Below the pieces are notes generated by a model, which saw only the letters and a list, made by a program, of their open reading frames with translations, ran no database searches and was not told the origin of the DNA. A stretch of DNA of 41,877 nucleotides. It comes from Candidatus Tepidiaquacellales bacterium OLB5 (GTDB taxonomy: Bacteria; Bacteroidota; Ignavibacteria; Tepidaquicellales; OLB5). The stretch lies in assembly GCA_001567545.1 (NCBI GenBank), contig LLZO01000108.1, positions 1 through 41,877 on the forward strand. Direction: 5' to 3'. Positions within the stretch are counted from its first letter, which is position 1, and every line of letters begins with the position of its first letter. Shown here one piece after another: positions 35,892-41,877 of this stretch. The position numbers were made by a program, and so were the translations under genes.

Positions 35892-36815
35892 TTACACATT
35901 ATTTCTTAATTCTGAAAGGATCTCTCTGCCTCCCCTGTTCAGCAGCTCGGTACCGGCTTTATAACCAAGTTCTTCAGAGTCATTAACATCAGATTTCATA
36001 CAGCATTTTATAATATTTTCACCATTAAGAGAACCAATCATAGCATCCAGAATAATCTCATTATTTTCAATTTTAGTATAAACACCAATTGGCACCTGGC
36101 AGCCGCCTTCAAGTGTTTTAAGCATAGCCCGCTCAGCAGTAACAGCATATAATGATTCATTATTGGTAATCCGGCTTAGGATCATATTAATATTCGTATC
36201 ACCTGTTCTGCATTCAATTGCCATCACTCCCTGGCTAACAGCCGGCAGAATTATATACTCAGGAATAGTTTGCCTGATAACATTATCCATTCCAAGCCTA
36301 ACCAAACCTGCTTTTGCCAGAATTATTGCATCATAGTTTTCTGATTCAAGCTTACGCAGCCTTGTATTAATGTTTCCCCTGATATCTGAAATATTAAGAT
36401 CTTTCCTGTAATTAAGCAGCTGGCATTTTCTCCTTAGGCTTCCTGTGGCAACAACTGCATTTTGCGGAAGTTCATCAATAGAATTATATTTCAAGGAAAT
36501 AAAGGCATCTCTCTGATCTTCTCTTTTACTTACAGCGCCTATACATAAACCGCCTGGCAGAGCAGTAGGCAGGTCTTTTAAACTGTGTACTGCAATATCA
36601 ATACTGCCTTCAAGCAGGGCATCTTCAATAGCTTTAGTAAACAAGCCCTTATCCCCTATTTTTGAAAGGGCAACATCTAAAATTTTATCGCCTTCGGTTT
36701 TTATAATTTTAATTGATAATTCTGCATCAGGGAAAATTCCGCTAATCTGATCTTTAGCCCACTGTGCCTGCCACAAAGCAAGTTCACTTCCGCGGGAACC
36801 AATAGTTAATTTCAT
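35892..36815 (-). CDS. hemC: Hydroxymethylbilane synthase (porphobilinogen deaminase)
   Basis: HemC polymerises four porphobilinogens. The 307-aa sequence starts IGSRGSELALWQAQW and contains KIGDKGLFTKAIEDALL, AVHSLKDLPT (catalytic Asp81), GSLRRKCQL, IRGNINTRLRKL and AERAMLKTLEGGCQVPIGVY. Cys239 in the last motif carries the dipyrromethane cofactor. The start codon shares one base with the hemA stop (TAATG). Confidence 0.96.
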   Translation of the reverse strand: MKLTIGSRGSELALWQAQWAKDQISGIFPDAELSIKIIKTEGDKILDVALSKIGDKGLFTKAIEDALLEGSIDIAVHSLKDLPTALPGGLCIGAVSKREDQRDAFISLKYNSIDELPQNAVVATGSLRRKCQLLNYRKDLNISDIRGNINTRLRKLESENYDAIILAKAGLVRLGMDNVIRQTIPEYIILPAVSQGVMAIECRTGDTNINMILSRITNNESLYAVTAERAMLKTLEGGCQVPIGVYTKIENNEIILDAMIGSLNGENIIKCCMKSDVNDSEELGYKAGTELLNRGGREILSELRNNV

Positions 36816-38095
36816 TATCCCCCGTTAACCTGCCTGTTAAAACTTTGATTTATCTGTTCCAGTTTTTCAATAAGCCCGTAATAATGATTAAGTTCCTCAT
36901 TAGAGCTACCGGCTCCAAATGTAATTTTATTGTAAATACCTGCGATATTTTCAGTTAGAAAATTTCTTATCTCTTTAATCTGAGAACCGGCCTGACCGTT
37001 TGAATTTGCCTGAATAAACTGTATAGCCGGCTGTACGGGAATAGTGTAATACCAGTTAAGAAATTCCATAAGCTCAAAACGGATGATCTTTTCAGCTTCA
37101 GGAATGACTGACATTCTTTTTTCGAAATTATCATCAACAATTGAATTCAGATCGTCAATATTCTTTAAAAAAACATTTCCGAATTTATCAATTTCCGGGT
37201 CAATATCCCGGGGCACTGCAATATCAATAATTAAAACAGGTTCGCCCTTTTTTTTCTTTACGATTTTTTTATATTCATCATATTTAAGCACATAATTGCT
37301 GGCTCCTGTTGAACTGATAATGATATCTGCCTGAAACACCGAATTTTTAAAATCTGAAAATTCGAGAATTTCACATTCTGTAGTGCCGGAACCATTTAGT
37401 TTTTTTAAAAGATCTTCGGCGTTTTTCCTTGTCCGGTTGGTAATATAAACTTTTTTAATATTCTTTTTGATCAGATTATCCAGAGTAAGCTCTGCTGTTT
37501 CACCTGCACCAATTACAAGGGCAGTCAGGTTTTTAAGATCACCGAATATTTTGGCAGCAAGCTCAACTGCTGCATAACTTATAGAAAACGCACCTTCAAA
37601 AAGAGATGTACTGCTTTTAACTTTTTTAGCTGCATGTAAAGCCTTCTGCACAATCTGGTTAAGAACTTTTCCCGTAAATCCATTTTCGCTGGCAACCTGG
37701 TATGACCGTTTAACCTGGTGGATTACCTGAGAATCACCTACAACCATGGAATCCAGGCTTGAAGCTACATTAAACAGCTGTGCAGCGCTGCTGCCAAGTA
37801 TCAGTTCATAAAAATGACCGGGATTTACCGTATCACCTGCCCCGGTGTATTCTATAAGTTTATGTTTAATATATTCAGAATCAAATCCGCTGCCGTTTGT
37901 TACACCGTAGATTTCAGTACGGTTACAGGTAGAAATTATCATACATTCTTTCAAAACATCTTTATAACAATTAAGAACATCCGGAAGGTTCTCCTCGTTT
38001 ATTGAAATTTTTTCGCGTACTTCAAGCGGGGCAGTTTTATGATTAATGCCAACCGAAAAAATTACAGGATGTTTATGTGATGGTATTTTTATCAT
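36815..38095 (-). CDS. hemA: Glutamyl-tRNA reductase
   Basis: HemA reduces glutamyl-tRNA to glutamate-1-semialdehyde with NADPH, the committed step of the C5 pathway. The 426-aa sequence has GINHKTAPLEVREKI, the catalytic Cys57 in MIISTCNRTEIYG and SLDSMVVGDSQVIHQVKRSY. The NADPH motif is VIGAGETAELTL, followed by TNRTRKNAEDL and IDIAVPRDIDPEI. A C-terminal dimerisation domain follows. An in-frame A8 run (37248-37255) is intact. It lies two bases after the ccsA/hemX-like gene. Confidence 0.96.
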   Translation of the reverse strand: MIKIPSHKHPVIFSVGINHKTAPLEVREKISINEENLPDVLNCYKDVLKECMIISTCNRTEIYGVTNGSGFDSEYIKHKLIEYTGAGDTVNPGHFYELILGSSAAQLFNVASSLDSMVVGDSQVIHQVKRSYQVASENGFTGKVLNQIVQKALHAAKKVKSSTSLFEGAFSISYAAVELAAKIFGDLKNLTALVIGAGETAELTLDNLIKKNIKKVYITNRTRKNAEDLLKKLNGSGTTECEILEFSDFKNSVFQADIIISSTGASNYVLKYDEYKKIVKKKKGEPVLIIDIAVPRDIDPEIDKFGNVFLKNIDDLNSIVDDNFEKRMSVIPEAEKIIRFELMEFLNWYYTIPVQPAIQFIQANSNGQAGSQIKEIRNFLTENIAGIYNKITFGAGSSNEELNHYYGLIEKLEQINQSFNRQVNGG

Positions 38096-38097
38096 TA

Positions 38098-38934
38098 CTA
38101 ATAAAACCTGTGAAAACTCTCAAATAAAAAGTTAACAATTAATATTGAACAAACTGCAAATACCAGACCAAGCAAGGCAAGCTTCATTGTAGTTCTGCTT
38201 TCCGTTCTGTAAATCTTAATACTTATATATCCCAGCAAATAAACGATCCATACAGCAAATGTAGTGATCAGCTTAGGATCGGTGTATGAGAACTCTTCTA
38301 TAGCCATTGGAAGCCAAATGATACCGATTATGATAGTAAAAGTTAGAAATGCAAACCCAAACAAGATAGAGGTTTTAGCAAGTTTTTCCAGAAGAAATAG
38401 TGACGGCAGTTTTTTGTAAAAGTTGCTTGGTTTATTGCTTTTAATGTGGTTATACATTTTTAAATATAAAAATCCGTATATACCTGAAATTACTATTGCT
38501 GAATATCCTGCAAGCGCAAAAGCAACATGGAACCCTAACAGCCAGCTGTTTAGAACCGGATTGATCTTATCAAGCTCTTCAATGAAAATTGAAGAAACAA
38601 TCTGAAAAATTGCTGCTATTGATATTATAAAAAAACCTGTTTGGGTGACACCTGTTTTCAATTCTATTATAAAATATGTAACAGTAATACAAAAAGCCAG
38701 TAAAGTCATTATTTCAAAAGGAGTTGTAATTGGAGCATGTTTATAAACGATCCCCCTGATCAAAAAATATAAAAACTGAAGCACAATAACGAAAACAAGA
38801 ATGAAGGAAAGTATTCTTAGTGTGGTTTCACTATTTGATTTTGAGAAGAAATGTTTTCCATATATTAACGAGCTGAGAACATAAATTCCTGCTAATAAAT
38901 AATTTATAATAGATATTATTGGTTCTGAAAACAT
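38098..38934 (-). CDS. CcsA/HemX-family cytochrome c assembly-like membrane protein
   Basis: A 278-aa polytopic protein with about eight membrane helices, first in the heme operon just before hemA. This is the place where hemX/ccsA-like genes stand in many bacteria. The LNSWLLGFHVAFALAGYSAIVISGIYGFLYL stretch, with a conserved helix His, and GIIWLPM match the cytochrome c assembly fold. The full tryptophan-rich WWD motif of true CcsA heme handlers is not evident. HemX-like proteins influence glutamyl-tRNA reductase levels in Bacillus, so a role in tuning HemA is possible here but unproven. Confidence 0.8.
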   Translation of the reverse strand: MFSEPIISIINYLLAGIYVLSSLIYGKHFFSKSNSETTLRILSFILVFVIVLQFLYFLIRGIVYKHAPITTPFEIMTLLAFCITVTYFIIELKTGVTQTGFFIISIAAIFQIVSSIFIEELDKINPVLNSWLLGFHVAFALAGYSAIVISGIYGFLYLKMYNHIKSNKPSNFYKKLPSLFLLEKLAKTSILFGFAFLTFTIIIGIIWLPMAIEEFSYTDPKLITTFAVWIVYLLGYISIKIYRTESRTTMKLALLGLVFAVCSILIVNFLFESFHRFY

Positions 38935-38943
38935 ATTTCAGTA

Positions 38944-38951
38944 CAAATATA
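38944..38951 (-). promoter_or_regulatory. TAnnTTTG -7 element of the heme operon
   Basis: On the minus strand TATATTTG (complement of 38944-38951) lies ten bases before the first start codon. Transcription would start near 38938, giving an almost leaderless message. No well-placed -33 TTG is seen, which fits an activator-dependent promoter. Confidence 0.45.
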
Positions 38952-38973
38952 GTTTCTACAAGTCATCATAAAA

Positions 38974-38989
38974 AATGACAAAAGTCATT
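38974..38989. promoter_or_regulatory. Crp/Fnr-like dyad upstream of the heme operon
   Basis: AATGAC-AAAA-GTCATT is a perfect dyad with a four-base spacer, the size and TGAC-N4-GTCA geometry of Crp/Fnr-family sites. Its centre lies about 43 bases upstream of the predicted transcription start, close to the class II activator position. No such regulator is encoded in the window. Confidence 0.4.
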
Positions 38990-39203
38990 AATTGAATTTT
39001 TATAGGAATTGCAACCTATTGTTATTATAGTTTTTAAAAAAATTTAATGGAATTTTATTAAATTTATTTCGAGAAATAAATCAAATTATAAAATCTGCAA
39101 ATTTGAACAATATTAAAAGGGTTAGTTACAGATTAAGTTAGGAGGAAAACGAGTTTCACGATGCGAAAAGTCGGGTTAATGAAAAATAGAGATAAATATG
39201 ATG

Positions 39204-39256
39204 TGTCGGGGTGAGAGGATTCCTCTGTAGGAGTCCCTTTGGGAGAACCTCCGGCC
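39204..39256 (-). pseudogene. Partial, interrupted copy of the 3' half of tRNA-Pro
   Basis: TGTCGGGGTGAGAGGATTC (39204-39222) is identical to 39318-39336 in the intact tRNA-Pro. GAACCTCCGGCC (39245-39256) is identical to 39337-39348, the very next bases of the tRNA. The two matches are split by 22 unrelated bases (39223-39244) inserted in the T-loop. The anticodon arm and 5' half are absent, so this is not a functional tRNA. Confidence 0.8.
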
Positions 39257-39319
39257 ATCTAAAAATACATTTACAAAACCAGCACTTTTACTGAATTATA
39301 TATATGAAGTAATTCATTG

Positions 39320-39394
39320 TCGGGGTGAGAGGATTCGAACCTCCGGCCTCCTGGTCCCGAACCAGGCGCTCTAACCGGGCTGAGCCACACCCCG
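39320..39394 (-). tRNA. tRNA-Pro, anticodon CGG
   Basis: On the minus strand the acceptor CGGGGTG pairs with CACCCCG. The D-arm is GCTC...GAGC. The anticodon stem CCTGG/CCAGG holds loop TTCGGGA (anticodon CGG, reading CCG), and the T-arm is GGAGG-TTCGAAT-CCTCT. It is 75 bases with discriminator A, and CCA is not encoded. A Bacteroidota promoter lies just upstream. Confidence 0.95.
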
Positions 39395-39410
39395 AAAAAA
39401 ATAATGAATA

Positions 39411-39437
39411 CAAACATAATAATTTTTGAGGAAACAA
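39411..39437 (-). promoter_or_regulatory. Promoter of tRNA-Pro
   Basis: On the minus strand TTG (complement of 39435-39437) and TATGTTTG (complement of 39411-39418) have -33/-7 spacing. Transcription would start about ten bases before the tRNA 5' end. Confidence 0.55.
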
Positions 39438-39648
39438 TAAATTCAGAAAATTATGATATATTTTGAGAATATTTCCTAAAACGATTCAAATTATCGATGA
39501 AACAACATAATTTATGAATGATGTCATTATTTTGTATTTTGTTAGTTAAATTAAATTCAAAAATTGGTAAATTTATGTCAAAATAATTGAAAAAGTATTC
39601 TGATAACATATCCAGAATAAGTATATAAATTTTAATTAACTTAAAAGA

Positions 39649-39855
39649 ATGAAAAATCTCAAACTTGGTGGCTTTGAAATTTATCTATTGCAAGAATCAT
39701 TGAAGCATTATAAATCTTTTATTGAAGATAAAGAGTTTCCTAATAATTCAATTATAACTAAAGGATATGTTGAAAGTATGATTTCTCAATTAGAGGGTAA
39801 ATTGAATGAACAAATTAAGTGCAATCAATTAAGAACAGAATATGGAACTGCCTAA
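39649..39855 (+). CDS. 68-aa protein opening the HNH cassette
   Basis: A small soluble helical protein with a possible coiled coil in the second half (YVESMISQLEGKLNEQIKCN). No family is recognised. It overlaps the HNH gene by 14 bases, which argues that it is a real, co-translated gene. Its codon use (CAA, AGA and TTA rich) matches the next two genes and differs from the heme operon. It could be an accessory or inhibitor subunit of the nuclease; that is inference from size and position. Confidence 0.55.
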   Translation: MKNLKLGGFEIYLLQESLKHYKSFIEDKEFPNNSIITKGYVESMISQLEGKLNEQIKCNQLRTEYGTA

Positions 39856-40894
39856 ATCATTAGGTATACCAGTAAATCTATTGGCAGCATGTTTCAATAA
39901 TACTTCTGCAACTTATAAGTATTATTGGCTACTCTCAATAATACAAACGGTGGAAACTGGGCAACTTAAAATTTCAAAAAGGGTTTTGTTTTCTAAAATG
40001 ATTTCAAATGCATGGTTCACCGTTAATTATTTTCACGTTTCTTTTGGAAAACAAGATTTGATTCAGAATGCCATTCAAACAATTAAAGCTACTGAAAGAA
40101 TTCCAGTTGATGAACAATCTCAGATAATATTTGAAATACTTAATCAAACCAATAATAATTTAACGATTAAACAACTTTGGCATTTTAATAAAACCGTTCC
40201 TCATTGGTTCTTGAGTCCATGGTTTCCTCAAATGGGAAAAAGAGAAATATACGCTGAATCTCACGATACCAAAAATAATTGTTTATATACTTTATTTGAC
40301 GAGAACATTGAAATCAATCCTAACTGGATTACATATTTGACAGAAAATGCAAGAGTTCTAAAAGATTTTTGTTTTTGGAATCTTGCATTATTTTTACAAG
40401 CAAAGAATCCGAATGTACCTGATATACCAAATAAGTTAATAAAACCTGCTGTAAGAAATAGTTTGTTACGACAGAGGACAAAGTTTTGGGATCTAGTTAT
40501 GAAAGAACTTGGTTCAGTAAAATGTATATATACGGGCGAAGAACTCACATTTAGAAATTATGCAGTTGAACATTTTATACCATATAATTTTGTTTCACAC
40601 GATTTAATATGGAATTTGATCCCTGCAAGTAAAAAATTCAATAGCAAAAAAAGTGATAAACTTCCTCCATTAGAAAAATATTTTGATCCGTTTTATTCTT
40701 TGCAGAAAAAAGCAATCGAAACTATCAGGGAACACGATCCTCAGAATAAATTTCTTGAAGATTATCTTACAATATTTTCTGATTTAAATGAATTAAGTAA
40801 TTTACCAGCAGATTTCACAAGGGAAAAATTCAAACAAAGAATTCAACCCCTAATCACTATTGCGTCAAATAATGGCTTTGACTTTTTACAATGA
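39842..40894 (+). CDS. HNH-type endonuclease
   Basis: The 350-aa protein has an HNH nuclease core near the C-terminus. Cys228 in VKCIYTGEEL is followed by YAVEHFIPYNFVSHDLIWNL (about 240-259) and IPASKKFNSKKSDKLPPLEKYF. The first catalytic-pair residue is Glu243-His244, where many family members have Asp-His. Asn258 and the NSKKSDKLP tail match the HNH subgroup with DHFxPW...HDxxWNLxP...NxxKsdxLP. The N-terminal 200 residues are helical and aromatic-rich, probably for target recognition. The gene overlaps both neighbours (14 and 4 bases). A defence or DNA-restriction role is plausible but inferred. Confidence 0.8.
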   Translation: MELPKSLGIPVNLLAACFNNTSATYKYYWLLSIIQTVETGQLKISKRVLFSKMISNAWFTVNYFHVSFGKQDLIQNAIQTIKATERIPVDEQSQIIFEILNQTNNNLTIKQLWHFNKTVPHWFLSPWFPQMGKREIYAESHDTKNNCLYTLFDENIEINPNWITYLTENARVLKDFCFWNLALFLQAKNPNVPDIPNKLIKPAVRNSLLRQRTKFWDLVMKELGSVKCIYTGEELTFRNYAVEHFIPYNFVSHDLIWNLIPASKKFNSKKSDKLPPLEKYFDPFYSLQKKAIETIREHDPQNKFLEDYLTIFSDLNELSNLPADFTREKFKQRIQPLITIASNNGFDFLQ

Positions 40895-41754
40895 CACATT
40901 TAAATCAATTTAGTGCTTTAACAGCGAAAGTAAGAACTTCTCTTTCATTTCCTGCAAAATTATTGTATACAAAAGGACTTCTAAAAGGTGAAGTATTGGA
41001 TTTTGGCTGTGGTTATGGTACGGATGTTGAATTACTTCAAACAAAAGGTATAAATATTGTTGGTTATGATAAACATTATTTTCCTAACTACCCCAAAATT
41101 AAGTTTGATACAATCATTTGTTTGTATGTGTTGAATGTCTTAATGCCAGAGGAACAAACCAATGTATTAATGGAAATTTCACAACTTTTGAAACCAACTG
41201 GCACAGCATTCATTGTAGTGAGGAGAGATATTCACTATGAAGGTTTTAGAACTCACAAGATTCATCAGAAGCCAACTTATCAATGCAAAGTCAAATTGAC
41301 TTACAAATCTATTTTCAAAAATGAAAGCTGTGAAATATATGAATACAAACACTATAATCAGTTGAACAAAGAAAAAGGGATTGATTGTCCGTTTTGTAGT
41401 CCAGATTCAGACCGAATATTGATTTTAGAATCTGCTACTGCTTATGCAATGTTTGATAAATATCCCGTTAGCAAGGGTCATCTTTTAATTATTCCCAAGA
41501 AACATTGCGCAGATTATTCCCAACTTACTTTTAAGGAACAATCGGCTTGTTGGTTCATGATGAATAAAGCAATAGAAATATTAAAGCAAGAAATGAATCC
41601 TGACGGTTTCAATATAGGCATTAACATAAATGTTCAAGCCGGGCAAACTGTTCCACACGTCCATATTCATTTGATCCCAAGATATACTGGTGATGTAGAA
41701 AATCCTGAAGGTGGAGTACGTGGAGTAATTCCTGAAAAAAGAGAGTATTTGTAA
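40891..41754 (+). CDS. Fusion of SAM-dependent methyltransferase and HIT-family hydrolase
   Basis: Residues 1-155 form a class I methyltransferase: motif I VLDFGCGYGTDVELL (35-49), IVGYDKHY (acidic Asp60), FDTIICLYVLNVL (72-84) and LLKPTGTAFIVVRRD. Residues 163-287 form a HIT domain: zinc-type CPFC (166-169), FDKYPVSKGHLLIIPKKH, and the His triad HVHIH at 256-260, followed by LIPRY and GGVRGVIPEK. HIT proteins hydrolyse or transfer nucleotide phosphates (AMP-lysine, Ap4A, adenylylated substrates). The start overlaps the HNH stop by four bases (ATGA). Substrate unknown; the arrangement with an HNH nuclease suggests a nucleic-acid or nucleotide-modification system. Confidence 0.85.
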   Translation: MTHLNQFSALTAKVRTSLSFPAKLLYTKGLLKGEVLDFGCGYGTDVELLQTKGINIVGYDKHYFPNYPKIKFDTIICLYVLNVLMPEEQTNVLMEISQLLKPTGTAFIVVRRDIHYEGFRTHKIHQKPTYQCKVKLTYKSIFKNESCEIYEYKHYNQLNKEKGIDCPFCSPDSDRILILESATAYAMFDKYPVSKGHLLIIPKKHCADYSQLTFKEQSACWFMMNKAIEILKQEMNPDGFNIGININVQAGQTVPHVHIHLIPRYTGDVENPEGGVRGVIPEKREYL

Positions 41755-41877
41755 GAATCCATTACAGCCATCCGGATGTCTGTGGATACATACAGAATGA
41801 TTGTAAACATCATGCAGGTATTCAATATTGCTTGGATTAACCTTCTGCTTGGGTATATAGAATTCGTCAGTAAGTAA

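Noticed and set aside
39204..39394. Integrated mobile element bounded by the tRNA-Pro repeats
   Set aside because: Only about 60 bases separate the copies, no integrase is present, and the accessory genes lie on the 5' side of the tRNA.
1..41877. CRISPR arrays, insertion sequences, rRNA or replication origin
   Set aside because: I saw no regularly spaced repeats, no transposase or integrase, no rRNA-like sequence and no DnaA-box cluster.

Overview
The window looks like chromosomal DNA from the Ignavibacteriota/Bacteroidota side of the FCB group. It is AT-rich. Two secreted proteins end in the NYPNPFNP-type type IX secretion tail typical of Ignavibacteria. Several genes carry the Bacteroidota-type -7 promoter element TAnnTTTG. 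Gene content is otherwise housekeeping and mildly aerobic: a Kgd-type 2-oxoglutarate dehydrogenase and a complete C5-pathway heme operon.

Layout. 0.1-7.9 kb: a helical-repeat protein of unknown function, a GH97 glycosidase, mtaB-sixA, a site-2 protease homologue, and an ECF sigma factor with a small membrane protein. 8.3-11.8 kb: a CBS-domain protein, a MoxR/ChlI-like AAA+ ATPase followed by the N-degron pair clpS-aat, and rpiB. 12-18.5 kb: a 1663-residue sensor kinase with five PAS and four GAF domains, followed at once by a receiver-PAS-HisKA_3 kinase. 18.6-23.1 kb: the fused 2-oxoglutarate dehydrogenase and two tiny related membrane proteins. 23.1-27.9 kb: a paralogue of the first gene and two T9SS-exported beta-propeller proteins. 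28-38.9 kb (minus strand): ccsA/hemX-hemA-hemC-hemD-hemE-hemN-hemH-hemY-hemB-hemL, everything from glutamyl-tRNA to protoheme. 39.2-39.4 kb: tRNA-Pro(CGG) plus a broken partial copy of its 3' half. 39.6-41.9 kb: an overlapping three-gene cassette with different codon use, encoding a 68-aa protein, an HNH-type nuclease and a methyltransferase-HIT fusion.

The most striking cross-cutting signal is that six genes are frame-disrupted while their downstream frames remain perfectly conserved: mtaB, the receiver-kinase, a 34-aa membrane protein, hemL, hemH and hemE. Five of these six breaks lie in A7 or A8 runs (coding strand), and each is healed by removing exactly one A. This is either systematic homopolymer error in the assembly or poly(A) transcriptional slippage. 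The sequence alone cannot decide between them. In the feature list these genes are given over their full restored extents.

The best candidate for an undescribed system is the HNH / methyltransferase-HIT cassette beside the tRNA-Pro remnant.
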